Source of the DNA: Hetaerina americana
Lineage: Eukaryota > Arthropoda > Insecta > Odonata > Calopterygidae
Reading direction: 5' to 3'
Length of the DNA stretch: 64,000 nt
Assembly (NCBI GenBank): GCA_022747635.1
Contig: JAKTNV010000004.1
Location: 23,591,679 to 23,655,678, forward strand
The notes beneath the pieces were generated by a model. That model had not been told where the DNA came from. It was given only the letters and a program-made list of their open reading frames with translations, and searched no databases. Positions 12,205-25,800 of this stretch are shown piece by piece (positions within the stretch are counted from its first letter, which is position 1; each line of letters opens with the position of its first letter). The position numbers and the translations under genes are program-made.

Positions 12205-15200
12205 TCATAATTAAGAAAAAACCGCATGAATGCATTGTAATGTCGGAGGTATTTTAAATTTACGAGTGGGTAGAAATGCAACAATGCAGAATTTACGAAT
12301 ATGTTGTGAATGTCCTAAGTAGATAGCTTGATTTAATGCCCATAATTATACATTAGAATGCTTTAGCGCTAGAATAAACCTTCTTTCAGGTTAATTAACT
12401 ATTTTAGCTTGAAGCGAATTTCTGTTATCATAAACAGTCTTAGATGGAGGTGGGAATGTGTGACCGATGTCGAATTGAGTGAGTTACAGAGCTGTTAGGG
12501 TTAAGAAAAAGGTAGGGTAACCGATATTAATGACACTCTAGAAGAGTAGAAATAATCAATATGGGAATTGGATGTATTTCGTATGATATGCATTCATATT
12601 TCAATATTGCGAGATGGTTGCATTTATCTACGCGTTATCTCGAAGATTATCCAAAACGCTTTTTCCATTCCTTCGCAGACTCCCAGATTCTAGAATGTCC
12701 TTTAATTTGTTTAGACTAACAGAGTAGTCCGTGGGTATGTATTGAGGGGATCTCATTCTGCATCATGCATGCAAGCCAAAAAAGAGTCATTTGACATGGT
12801 TTCTTGGGGACTAGCCGTGAAGAATGAAAAAAATATACTTCGTATATTTTTCCGTGTAGCAACCAACAATGAACTGAAAAGAACATCAATAGAGGGACAC
12901 CAATGAATGCAACAATAAGGCTCCGCCTTTAGAAGGTAATAATGAATGGTACAGTAAAGTTGCTGCATATTACTCTTCCTTCGTTTTCGGTCCCAGATAT
13001 GAATTTTTCGAGAGTACCAGTTATCTCCAAATTTTTCAATATGATTTGATCTATCTTTAAACTGTGGATATTGGATTATTTCATGAGTTTCGCAAGGAAA
13101 TGAAAGACTATCCACCATAAAGTATCCCCGTTTCAAAAGACTTGTTCAACATAATTTGCGATGATAATATACGCACTTTTAACGGAGACTCATTATGAAG
13201 TATACTGATTTTCTGCGTATTATATGCAATAGCCACCAATATCTGCATTTAAAATCTTAATTTTCAGAAAAATAAAGTCTTCCACAGAAAATAGCAAGTT
13301 ACCCCAAAGGAGGAGGAGATAAACGATGTCTATAATGCAGGGAGAAAATGGAACTTCAAAAAATTCGTAAAAATGTCACGGGGATTATTAGAAGGCCACT
13401 CTGGTGTAATTAATTTATTCGCGAAGAACGTTTTAAGATGCCATGCGTTCGCTGTAAGTGTACAACGCTTTCAAGACCTGTGTGCCCGATGTTCATGTAG
13501 AGATATGCGCGTGACGACGGCACCTTAGCGGCCACCTGCTTGGCTATCGCCGTCAGATTTGGAGTCGAGCCGAAGAGAAGGGCGCGTGGAGAAGGGCGCG
13601 TGGGTTACATCCTCAATGGACGAGAATCTCGTTCCAGTTAAATGGTCAGCCGTGGAAATGCACCGAGCTCAGTTCACCACTCTTTATATTCAGGAGCGGT
13701 TAGCTGTGAGTCGGATACGTGAGAAAATCCCAAGAAGCATCAGATAAAACTCGAGCAATAGCTTGCCATATTTCCGCGAATAGTGAATTGCGAATTCAGC
13801 TTGATAATTCAAATAGTGGTGACAAGAGTGAGAGGAAGGGAAATAAAAACTCTCGCAATTTTATCATGGGAAAATGAGATTCCGAAAAAATTAAATATTT
13901 AATTCCCCGCAGAAAGATTGAGGCATTTAAAATGTTGCTTGTTTAATCTTCAAATATTCAGATAGTCGGGACAAAGTTTTCACTGCTCTATTTTTTACCT
14001 ATTTTTAATAGGCAAATTTACTATCAAGTGATGCTACTAAGTACGGTTACTATGTACTGCTAATTAACCCTTGCCTTCTCTGCACCAAACGCCCCATTAT
14101 CCTGTGTCATGATGAAAAGTTTTTGATTAAATTTTTTCTCCCTAAAATCAGTTCAAAATGCTAAATACTCTCTCCTCTCTCTACCTCGGTTTTCCCAGAG
14201 TCTCGTATCTATTACAGTGATCGGTACCCAACTCTCTCTCTCTCTCTGTCTTTCTCAAACTCTCTTACAATCACTTATTTTGTCTTCTTCCAACAAACTT
14301 CCACATATTTCCTCCACCTCCTGTGCGAATGGGTGAGAAAATTTCTTTTGGAATTACGGAACACAGTTTCAGACATGATATTGATGTCACCCCGATTTCG
14401 GGTAGATAGAGAGGAAGAAAACATGGAACGCACCAACACTACTTTTCCAATAAAGCTTGAAAGCAAATAAAAAAAAGACGTGAACTCTTAAAATACCAAG
14501 TAACTATTTCAAATTAGGTAAATTGGGGTATTAATGATTACAATGATAAATTAACGCGAAAGATTGTTTTTGAAAAAGAAACAAGGACGACCCTTTATTT
14601 AGGATGGAAACAATTCCAGCAGGAAAAATCTTACCGTCACTGATATACTCTTCTGTGGACGTACATTCCTCTCTCCCGTACTTGGATTTTAAATAACCAT
14701 TTCTCCCTTCTCCCCCAATCCTCTTATCCCGAAAAGGTAACCAGATCCATAGTAAAGGTTTGAGACATTTAACGAGTAGGCATTAAATAAACACATTTCT
14801 TTAGAGAGAAATCAATAAAAAAATTAACTGCATGTGATTACGTAAGCGAACGAAAATTTAATGAATTAATCCTTGAAGAATTTCAAGGTAATTAGACTAA
14901 ATTACTCAGATAGTCAGAGCTCTAGGGATGGCTGATGCCAAACTTCCTCTCGTAAAATTTGGAAAATACGAGCCTCCAGTCGTAACCTATCACTCTAATC
15001 AAATGAATTGCAATGCACAACATCCCGGTCTACGGTCATTCTATTGCCAAGTGTCTCCAGAAAGAGGAGAGGATAGGAAAAACAGCTTACAAAAGTAAAG
15101 TAAAGGACTCTCGTTTTCATTTAATTCTTTCCAAATATCGTTTTTACATTTATATCTTTTGCTAAATACTAACAAATATTGACAACTTAAGTATGATAGA

Positions 15201-16170
15201 ATCTCATGTGAATATAAATTCAGTGGTTTTGGTTAATGTATTCCTGAAACTACATTTCTCTGATTCAGGTTCTATGGTAAATTATGTACAAATGTTGCAT
15301 CAAAAACACTGGTTATAGTAGACTCAAACCGTAAATCATTAATTTTCAGAGAGCGGGTCTTATAACCAAGAAAAAGCTGTTTGTGAAGAAAATAACGACC
15401 TCTAAATCCCTTCCAGGAGTCTTCGATTTTTATTTAGCGTTCATGTCAGGTAATAAACACTTGATACCTTTAATATCTAACACCTTTATTATACCCAAAG
15501 AATTTAGGAATGACAAGCGCTTGAAATTTAATATTAATAATAACGGTGCATTGAAGAGTAATGATTACATGAATGGTAATAACGAAGCACCAAAAAAGGC
15601 TGGCACGAAGTTATGAAAATCTCCAATCCACTTCCGCTAAATCATGTTCGGCAAAATAGTATATTTCAGTGAAGTAAAAAGAAACCGGAAAAATGTTAAA
15701 TGAATAAATATCACAAGGTTATAAAGAATTTTAATCAAGCGATCCGCTCCCTTTTTTGGAATTCATGGATTAATATTAAATCAAAATTTTCACTTCCGAT
15801 GGACAGACTTTTGCCAATATCTCATTAATTCCTTCATCCTTGATAAAAATCTTAAATATTTAACTTTATGCCTAAAATAATTTCAAAACAACAAAATGTC
15901 TTTCCTTTGAAATTTTTATTTAACATTTTAAATTCTTTCTCCATGCTGTCTACTGATGGGAAAATGAAAAATAATCAAGAGCACTTTTCAGCATTAAGGC
16001 ACAGCACAATCCGATACCATTTATCAACACCCTTCTCGTATAACCTTTTTATTCTCAAACTTTTCACTAATTTAGGCTTCCAAACTGTGATGCCGAAAAC
16101 TAGGGAGATCTTAAAAAATCTTCAGGCATCTATAAAAACTCGCTCAAACCCGGTAGCACAAACAAAATTT
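12205..16170. other. no recognised gene; one short TC microsatellite
   Basis: Mostly AT-rich unrecognised DNA. A (TC)n run lies at about 14231-14252. A small CpG-richer patch at 13480-13700 shows no coding signature. The 127-codon minus frame at 12753-13136 has no domain I recognise. Confidence 0.45.
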
Positions 16171-16450
16171 CAAGTAGTAGTTTTAGGGGAGGTAATCGAC
16201 AGCGAAGGTCATTTGAGCCATTAGGAAAGGATGGGAAAGGAGAAAGGGTGGAGAGGAACCTGACGTCGACATTAGCCTACTCTTAACGAAAGGTGCCAAG
16301 GGAACCGCAGTTGAACGTTCCATCCGATGGTCGGCGTACTTACTCAAAATGCTCTCCACAAAGCAACTCAAGCAGGGATACCGCTGAAAAATATTTGCAT
16401 TCTCTGGGTCCTCTCGGTGGGAAGCGTTAGAACTGGGGGTATGTTAGCCA
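16171..16450 (-). mobile_element. SINE2 copy (tRNA-derived), degenerate
   Basis: This shares a colinear body with 46493-46720, including GGGTGGAGAG, GCATTAGCCTACTCTTAACG and a CATCCGA box. It begins with the same AGTAGTAGT end (3' tail on the minus strand). The tRNA-like head should lie at 16390-16450; its B box is badly decayed there, so only one head can be proposed. It abuts LINE-B remnants on its right. Confidence 0.75.
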
Positions 16451-16485
16451 CCGCACCATCCCAATCCCTTAAAATTTGTATCTAT

Positions 16486-16880
16486 CTGTACTAGATAGAA
16501 TCTATTAGAGATAGATACAAATATTTGTTCTTTCCCCGGACAATCAGACTATAGCAAGAAATCAAAGTCATTACATAAATAGCGTACACATTCGATTTAC
16601 AAGTGAGGACAGTTTTAAACGCTAGGTAAACATCAGGTATATTCGTTAATGTGTATGTTAGTTTCCAGTGTATGTATTTACATGCGGGTAAGTTAAAATG
16701 GGCTCTGCATGAATATACATACATGTATGTACGCGTACACATTCATACGTTTTGTGTGTATGAATAGACACGCATCTGTTAGTTTTGCATGTGGTTTTAT
16801 TCTGTTTTACGGGAGGTGTTCTAACATCCCCCGCCCCTCACCCTTGCGGCTGCATGCGGGGTATTGTATAGATGTAGATA
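16486..16880 (+). mobile_element. LINE-B extreme 3' end with tail
   Basis: The start (AGATAGATACAAATATTTG, then TTCTTTCCCCGGACAATCAG) matches the last codons of the intact LINE-B frame at 63950-64000, which encode TDRYKYSFFPRTISN. It continues as an untranslated 3' region and ends in the shared tail at 16810-16880. This links the tail to LINE-B directly. It is a 5'-truncated insertion. Confidence 0.75.
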
Positions 16881-18609
16881 AATGTGCGTCAAATTACCGC
16901 TATTACGGTTCCAGCAGTTGTAGTACAGATAGCATACAAGAGCCGGTGTGGACGGATTGTTCGTATTGGTGAACTTAGATAAGGCAAACATATGCTCCGA
17001 ATGGCAGAAGCTCTTACTTATGAGCAGCGTAAACGCCTCACCGATTCTTGTGCACGTTACGGTTGACTAATCACGTTAGGGAATGATTTCAACGTAAACC
17101 GGCTTTAAAGGGAAAAAACAGAGAAGGTAATATGACAATCGATTATAAGAATACACGTAGAGAGAGAGAGCACTTGAGAAAAAAAATCTTGCAGAAGGCG
17201 GCACCATATGGCTCGTATTAATGACGAAGTTGAGCGAACTCATACATAGAATACGAAACTAAAATACAATGAACGAAGGAGAGGAGCCTGTAAAGGGAGT
17301 TGCGGAATAGGATATAAGAGGTAAAGACACGCGAGAAAATGGATGGAAAAGCTCCTGGGAAGAAACAAATTAAATAAATGACTGAATCGACATAACTTGA
17401 AAGTTGAAGAAAAGACTTCAGAGATGTAAAAACGGAATGCAATACCATGAAAGGAAAATATGAATGTTATGAGAAATAGAAAGAAAATGGTAGAAATTAA
17501 TCGATAAAAATGTTCCATCCTCTGGAAATCATCATGAAAACAGCTTAGTGATGATGAAAGCAAGGTGGAAGAGGCGGGTGGAAGAGGGCACCAGCATAAA
17601 TCGAGTAAATTGAAGAACGCAGAACAAGAATTAACTGAAGATTTCTGAGTCTTCGAGATTCAAACGCGAAATATATAATGCAAATCCTACTTTTCTTATA
17701 TTGCCTTATTATTAGCGACTACCAGGAAAGTAATAGATCGCTGGAGTATTTTGAGAAGCGATAACAGATTACTTAATCAAAGAATACAGGAAACACAAGT
17801 ATTAGATATAAGGAGTACTGAAACTTGAGTCAAGTGACACATACGATCAAATCAAATGGGAACAAAAAGAAAAAGCGAATTTTTTTAAAATAATTAAAAA
17901 TCACAAGCCTCGCATATAGGAAGGCAAACATATTGTGAAGAGAAGTCCTTCATGGGTCAATGGAATTTATGAATTAATTCACTTAAGGTTTTAAACACGA
18001 TAATCATCAAGAGGAAAAATAAATATGATATATTGGTGGTTCTTCGGAAAATTGGCGATTGCTACGGTTAATTTACCATAAACTGTATCGATAAAGAAAT
18101 TAAATCTTCGGTCGAGTCTTATTTTGAATTACGCGCGGTGGCGGGAACTTCGATGATTAAAAAGAATTATGAATGACTTGGAATAATTTTCCAAGACATT
18201 TTAGGGAAACATTGACAAAAAGTTGTTTAAATATACTCAATGTCACTAAAACAGTATGAAAAAAAGACAATGAGAAATTAAAATTAAGAAATTGCGAAAT
18301 TTATGCAAATGAAAAAATGGCTTGGCTTAATTAATGCTTAATGGACAAAATATGTTACATGGACCGATCTGTTTAAAATTAGGAGTAGTAAAAAATATTA
18401 GAAAGAGCGAAACTTTTACAGGACAAATAGAGTTACTAAGCATACATAGAAAACATAATTTAATACAGAGGAATTATTTACGTCTGTTATTTAGAAGATG
18501 CGGTGAATTCATCCACTTTCTAAACAAACCTGGATGAATGATATTTCATGAGTAGAGAAAATTCCACGAAAGAGAGGAGAAATATTTGTATGCTCCATGG
18601 GAAAGAAGT
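16881..18609. other. no recognised feature
   Basis: AT-rich DNA. A short (GA)n run lies at about 17159-17170. Confidence 0.45.
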
Positions 18610-19414
18610 GTGTGTGTGTGATTCTTTAAAGAAGAATGGGAGCTGGAATTAAATGCGAAAAAATACACCATCATGCATTTCTTAAACAATAGAAAACACA
18701 ACCAAACTTTACCAACTTACACACTCGGAGGTGCATCTTGGATGAAATAAAATACTCGGGGGTCACCATTGCATCTTATCTTCCTTGGGGAAAACATGCA
18801 CGCACGATTTATGAAAAAGGGCGTTCAAAAAGCTGGCATTCGTCAAACGTATAGTCGGAAGGTGCAGCGACGAAAAAGTGAAGGAAACGTGCTTTTTATC
18901 TTTAGTTAGGTCTCACATAGAGTATGCGGCGAATAAATCGGATTGATTAAAAAAATTGATTACAGGATTGATTTAGTACTGAGAAAGGCCGCTAGGTTCG
19001 CAAAGAATTCCTTCGCGGAAGATTCGCGAAAGGACACAAAGCGTCAATCACTAAACAAAGAATCTGGGGTTTAGATATGCGAAGACTCAGGGATAGGTTA
19101 AACTTATTACAAAGACATAAAACGTGTGGTTTTGCATCCGATATTGGAGATATAATTAAGCCCCCTAATTACATTGGCAAGGTCGACAGTTGCTAAAAAA
19201 ATTAGAGAGTTAGATTGTCGAACTGAATGATTCAAGTATTCGCTTTTCCCGCACAGTATTGGCGACAAAAATAAAAGGGGGAACGCTTAAAAAGTAATAG
19301 GTGCACGTTGTCTAAAGTAGAGGTATACAATAATAAATTTCCAAAAAACAAAATCTAAGTCTGGCGTCCTAACGCCCCCGTCGTAAGCCCTTGTGCTAGG
19401 TGGGATGTAGGTGA
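18610..19414 (+). mobile_element. LINE-B ORF2 C-terminal fragment with 3' tail, degenerate
   Basis: Translated pieces follow the order of the intact copy at 63340-63850: WELELNAKKYTIMHF (for WGLTLNIDKCAVLKF), then YSGVTIASYLPWGKHARTI (for YLGVVLTPRLSWGAHIRTI), then SHIEYAA, and a LRKAARFAKNS-like stretch near 18980. Several frameshifts and stops separate them. A decayed version of the shared tail, GTCCTAACGCCCCCG and GGGATGTAGGTG, closes the element at 19360-19414. The catalytic FADD block lies upstream of what is preserved. Confidence 0.8.
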
Positions 19415-19699
19415 ATATATATAAAGTCTATTGCGTTTGTGAATTGTCCATCTTAAATGCGTAAAATACTGACCGGTAATGTGTCTGAATTGCATGTGTG
19501 CCTACCCTCTTTAAACATATTTTCATATCCTATTTGTGTAGGCGTAGAAATACGAGATGCTAACTATGTAATACTCGTAATATATGTAGCCAATTTGTAT
19601 GATTGATGTTCGTTCGCCCCCTCTCCGCGCGGTTTTCGTTGGTCCGCAGGGTGCAAGGTGCATGTGGGAATATATACAGAATGCCTGATGACATACTCG

Positions 19700-19758
19700 T
19701 ACCATCCCCTACCACACGCCCTTGCGATAGCCTTCGGGGTATTACGTAGATGTAGAAG
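19700..19758 (+). repeat. LINE-B/SINE shared 3' tail, solitary copy
   Basis: Contains CCACACGCCCTTGCGATAG and GGGGTATTACGTAGATGTAG, a close match to the tail at 41826-41885. I could not identify a tRNA-like head in the 250 bases upstream. Confidence 0.75.
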
Positions 19759-22071
19759 TGATTGGGATTACACGCAGTCATTCACTAAAGAAGGAGCAGT
19801 TAAGAGAGCTCCAACGCTTGCATTGAAAATATATGAAATTGGTGATGTGGCAAGAAAAGATTTTTAGTGCATGTCTCAATTGTGGATGCAGCGATAAAAG
19901 CGGGAAATGAGTTCTGAATCCAGTATTCGAGTCCAAAGAATTAATAATGAAGGCGTGCATCATAGTTTGCATTTCAAATGGAACCATTGGTTTGCGGAAG
20001 AAAGCGAAATTCCAATGTCAAAATCCAAATAAAGCAGAAAAACTAGGAGAAGGAAGAAACTTTTCGAATGAAATTAGAATAAATATTAAGTATTATAAAG
20101 GAAGATAAGCAATAATGGTGGAAGTAAGAAATGCCGAGGAGAAGAAAAATATGCCAACAGATTGCAAAATCATCACCGGAAAAGAAATGACTAGGTGAAA
20201 TGCAAAAGAGGTAATCAGAAGTGTATTGAATATAAAATGAATGAGGAATTTGTCACTGATGAAGTCCTACTCGTAATACAGGAAGAGATAAGTTAGTGGC
20301 GTCACAGCCACCAAGCGGTAATTATGGAATAAAAGCTACAGTATGGAACAGTAAGATATTGGGGTATTAACGTCTACAAAGTTATAATCAACTTACAATT
20401 TATAAATGATTATTAATATAATCAAAGAATATATATAATATAATAAAGAGAATAATTCTAAGAACTACTACGGGAGATACCGCGCCAGTTACTAAAAAGA
20501 GTCCTCCGAAGTCATCGAGTGATGCGGTTTGAGTTTTGATAAAAGAGAATGAATTTTACTCTGAGTAACTTCTAGTACTTGGAAAGGCTGTTTGAGAAGC
20601 GAACCAGTGAGATATCGGAAAAAGGATGCCAAAAATAGAATTCCTATGACATTAAATGTAAGAGTTTCTTGTATCCGTATTTGAAGTCCAAAGTACGTGC
20701 ATTACCAGACTGATTTAAAAATTTTCCTTATTTGGATGGCTAAAGATTCACAGTTTAGATAGATTTTTTATAACAAATATTCCTGAAAAGTCCCGAAATG
20801 AGCTTTGCTTAGATCTTTTGAAGGACTTTAAATATGGCGTGTAACTTTGGATGCAGTTTCATGTACTTTAAAATTGGCTTCTCAAAAAGCAGGAAGTACT
20901 CGAAGGACATTAAAGTATTATGTAAGAATGAGCGTACATAGCGGAGGAGCAATGAACAAGAAAATGAAATTGAATCCCTCCAAAGAAAATGAGCGAATAA
21001 ACTCAAAGAATGAAACCCAAGATTTAAAAAATTAATATTGAGGGTAAGAAAACACCATAATGATCAATTGGGAGGATGGCTTTTCGGAAATAATATTGAG
21101 TGGTGTTTTTCGCGATATGATTACCACATATTTTAAAACGATTTATTGGGCGATGCGCACGATCTTCCCTTTTGCGGTTATCAAATAATGAAAAAATATT
21201 GAATATTAAACGCGCTAAAAGAGTAGCTTTTGAGCCATTCTCTAACCATGTATATATTTTTGGCAGCAAATGAAGGAAATATTAAATTGCAGAAATGGTA
21301 ATAATGATAGCTCGATATTTGAATGTTACTTTGCCGAGTGTTCAAACATAAGTAATCAAAATTATCCCTTGCCCACTTGATAGATCATAAGATTTCCCTC
21401 TCACCATTCCCATCGAAATCGGTTCAATGCGACGCGACCTCAAGGATGGTTATAAAATAATTAATCTACCGTTTATTCATCCCTAAAATATTAAATAAAG
21501 ATTAGATTAAAATGATAAAATCAAGAAAATATTAAATATATTTGCCTTGAAAATAAGAGATTCTCTTACTGAACACCCGGATCAGACGAAACACGGAGCC
21601 GTGACATTGGCAGTCTCTCCTTGAAGCATTCACAAGACATTAATCATTCCCGAACAAGGCTGAACGAATTTCACTGTTGAAAGAATAGAAAATATTTTCA
21701 GCTGACAGGCTATTTAAATCATTTCAAACTACAAAACATTTTAAAATTCCATCAACGAGCTCAAGACATTTAGAATCAACGTTTCAAAATACATTTACTT
21801 CAGAGTTTTGCAAATTCCATATTTTTATGCTTAAGAAACTTCGTCTGATAAAAAATTTAACAATTACAGATTTCCTGACAAAAAGCATTTGTTTGACATT
21901 AAAATAGTTGCCCATTTGTCTTAAACTTCGTAGCTTAAAGAAATAATATTCACGAGAATGATCATCCATTCGTTGAACTTCTTATCATTGAACTTCTTAT
22001 CTTATCTTAACCCCGGCCTTAGAAACTCGCCTGGGTCTGTATTTTTAATCTCTTCGCTAAACGCATAAACG
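19759..22071. other. no recognised feature
   Basis: AT-rich unrecognised DNA. Confidence 0.45.
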
Positions 22072-22073
22072 TA

Positions 22074-22826
22074 CGAGGGTCATCCGGAAAGTAGTACCCG
22101 TTCGTGAAATAAAAAGACAAAAGTAAATATTAACAAACATAAAAAATTTTATTTGAAAGAGGATACTTTAAACTACTTCTCAACATAATCTCCAAGCAAA
22201 TTAAGGCATTTGTCATAACGTGTGACAAGTTTCTGTATTCCTGCTGCATAGTCCTTCGCCGCCAGCTCATTGAGATACGCGAGGGACCCATCTTGCACAA
22301 ATTTTTGCATAATGCAGATGGTGTATAACAATTTCATGAACAATTGTTCGAGAAACATTGGGAAAATACTCACAGATGTCATCAATTGTGACGCGCCGAT
22401 CGTTCCTCACGTATTCGTCAACTGAGCTCACCAGTTGGTCTGTAATGACAGACGGTCTCCCCGAACGCTCATCGTCGTGTGTGTTCCCCCTCCCCATGTT
22501 GAAGTTGCGACACCACCGCCGAACAGACGACTCGTCCATTACATTGTCTCCATACACCTCCTTTAATTGGCGATGAATATCACATGGGCGAACGTTTCTT
22601 GCATTGAGGAATTTAATCACTGCCCTCACTTCACAACTGGCGGCGTTCTCAATTTTTTTAAACATTGTAAACAATCACAGAAACAACACAGGCAATGCTA
22701 GCGTCACGCAACTTGGCTCAGAGAAGGCAGACAAGCCACTGAAGCTATCTGACCTCGTCCAGCGGCTACTCGCGTCGTCAGCACTTCATGCGGCACGAAC
22801 GGGTACTACTTTCCGGATGACCCTCG
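22074..22826 (-). mobile_element. mariner-type transposon with catalytic domain deleted
   Basis: Matching terminal inverted repeats (CGAGGGTCATCCGGAAAGTA...) at 22074-22104 and 22795-22826 are each flanked by TA, the mariner target duplication. The minus strand encodes the N-terminal DNA-binding part from 22674: VIKFLNAR, then IHRQLKEVYGDNVM, SVRRWCRNF, and DDERSGRPS, as in mariner transposases. At about 22270-22295, just after ARWVPR, the sequence jumps to the family C-terminus (LAYLNELAAKDYAAGIQKL ending near 22176) in another frame. The DDE catalytic domain is therefore missing. At 753 bp it is well short of the roughly 1.3 kb usual for the family. It could move only if another source supplied transposase. 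Confidence 0.92.
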
Positions 22827-25800
22827 TATCTTAGTTTTTACGTCAGGCTGTAACGAAAGAACTCAAATCATTGGTGAAATACGAGGAAGTCCATTTTCTT
22901 TAAGGAGCATCGGGAAATAGCGTGACTCATGAATATCTCGAAACGGAATGCCTTTTCATTAATAATGAACATAACCACAGATTCCAAGAAAGCATCAATC
23001 AATTCGTTCGAGGGTCTTTCACACCTGTACTCGGAGGTCTAATCTTAAACGATGACTAAATGGAAATACGACCAACTAAACTCTCCAAAAATGAGAAATA
23101 AAATAATTTACAAGAAGTTATAAGAGTCCTATTCTCTTACTATGACCGCTGCTGCGAAGATCTTTCACCCGAAATCCGTTTTCATATCTTAACATTGGCC
23201 ATTACAGCATTCGATACACATAAAATGAGCAAATTAGGAAATTGAAGAATTTTTGCAACACATGTTCTACCTGCGTGGTTAGGGAAGATGAAGTGCTTAG
23301 CACAAGAAGACTCTGGGCTCTGCATAGGAATTGGCCGCAAAATCCAAATGGTTCACTCTCACAGAATGAGCACACATACCTACTGATTGGTTAGTTCGGA
23401 AAAAAATTCCATTGTAATTTCTTCCAAGCTGCTCATCACCAGCGAGTGAAAGAGTTACCCCGCTGATGGCTAGGTGGGTGGCAAAGTGTCTTTATGACAA
23501 GGTGATGAACATGAGTAATACCGCCGGAAGGCAAAATTTTTCCATAAAAATTAATTACTCCCAGCCGCATTCACTTTTGCTCCCCGTGTCGTCAATATTC
23601 CAAATATTTCTTCTTTCCGGATAATTTGGCTTTTAGTTCTTTGCTACGGACTCACCTCGTCCTCGGCGTAACAGGAATAAAGCGGGACAACAGCTCTACG
23701 TGCTTCACGAGGGGAAGCGGATAGGGGGCATACGTTGTTATTTTTATGGACCAGGAAAACTTAACGGCATCATAAACTTTTCTGTGTATAGCGTAAGCCT
23801 TCATGAAGAGTGGAAGAAGACCTCGCTTAGGAGTACATACTTATTTTTAATTGAACTCACCGCTAAAAAATACTGTGAACCATGCCATCACTCTCACATT
23901 CAAGCTTCTGGCATAATTACCGCTAGCAAAATTACATGTACTTCAACTATACTAATCTTAGAAAATAATGGAATATAAAAATATACCTGCATGTATTGAA
24001 AAATAATTCCACTTCGTTTTCCAGAAGTTCCCAGGTGAAATCATTTCTTAGCAACAGCTTCAAGTAAATTCTAGAAATTAAAGCATGCAAGGACCTGTTT
24101 CATAAACGGGATATTAAAATGTATGTAAGTATACTTGTCATGCTGCCACGTCGTTAGCACAAACGATCGTTTTATTTTGACAAATTATAGCCTAAGTAGT
24201 GGGACGTAACGTTATTTGTAAATTTTATTCTTCGTTAATCCGTCCTTGCAAATGATTACACCAAATGTTCTTATTATTTGGTGGACAGTTAAGGTGAAGG
24301 CAAGGATTTTAATTTCCTACTTACATCCATGATCTTCATCCAAACTCTCTACTGTATATTGAGAATTGATAGAGAGATTTATTTCATGTGATGCTTGAAT
24401 TTTCATGAAAAATTACCTAACGTATCATTCGTTTAAATAGTCACCGTGGTTCAAGGATCCCAAAACTTTCTATATTGACCAAAAAATTCCCTATCCCTTA
24501 GCTGACATAAAGAGAGTTGCAAAATTGATTGATCATGAAAATGAAAGCATTTAAAATTCAAATATACATGAAAAATACGCCTAAATTAGTTTTTCATAAC
24601 ACCAAAACTAAGATTTGCTGGATGGAATTCTCCAATCTTCCGTATTCAATATCAAGAGAAATTCTCGTAGGCCTTGTAGGATTTTCCTTTTTATTGCCCA
24701 CCCTACCTGACCTCCAAATTTGTCCCTAGGCCCCGCCCTACTTGTTCTTTCGTTTGAGACCTTCCTTCCATTTTCACTTCTAAGTTTAAGGTTCAATTAT
24801 GCGCCGTAATAAGTGGCAGTCATTATATTAAATACAAATTCAAACACCTTATGCATCTTATTCATCAATTAAATCAATGTAAACCCTCAGTAACATTTAA
24901 TAGTTCGATGACTTATAGGTATAATTACTTAATAGAAAACAATGATATGTTCAAATAGTATTTTTTGATTTTAAATATCATTTCCAATATTTTTGTATTC
25001 TTCACGAGGTTTTTATCATACTGCCTGATTAATATTAAATTCTAGTTTTAAAAGAGATCTTTCCACTGCAGGTACTACTATATTTTACAATAGATCATCT
25101 CTCATTCAGTTGCCCCATTTTAAATCTTATTCTTTCCTTCACTGTTAAGTAATTTCTTAGATATACTAATAAATATGAAGTCTTGATAAATCCAAAGTAC
25201 TGTAAATAATTTGGCTAAATATTATCCTTCATATTGCTACATAACACCCTCCTGTTATTTTAAGCATAATACGTCTTGAAAAGTCGAGAATTTGTTAATT
25301 AGATTAAAAGAGTATATTATTGTACATTTTCAAAATTCTTGGTTAAACATTATGTGGTGGAACAATACGTATTATAATTTTTGGTTAAATGTAAAATTTA
25401 CTAAAATGTACTTAGTTCTAATTACATGCGAGCAAAACGACGTTTTTTAATCACACATGTTCCTATTGTAATGCCTGCATCTAACACGTGTTATACATTC
25501 GAAAAAATACCAACAATTCCACATCCTCATTTTTAAACAGTTAAATGTTTTCATACCTACTTAAGTTTATCTTTTGATTTTTGTACTGCATCATTTAGTA
25601 CCGAAATCTCTCTGTAATGCATCAATTAAAGTGCATGCATTAGCTAAATGGCTTTACTTGCTCCAAGAGTGTGATATTTATCTCTATAGCTAGCTATTAT
25701 TAACAATTCCACAAACAAATCGTGACGAAGGTCCTCTCTATATATATTAAACATTGATCTTGCATGCGATCCGTAGATGCACTCAGGCGAAAAATTAGCG

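Noticed and set aside
12753..13136. 127-residue minus-strand protein
   Set aside because: No recognisable motif and ordinary AT-rich composition; probably chance.
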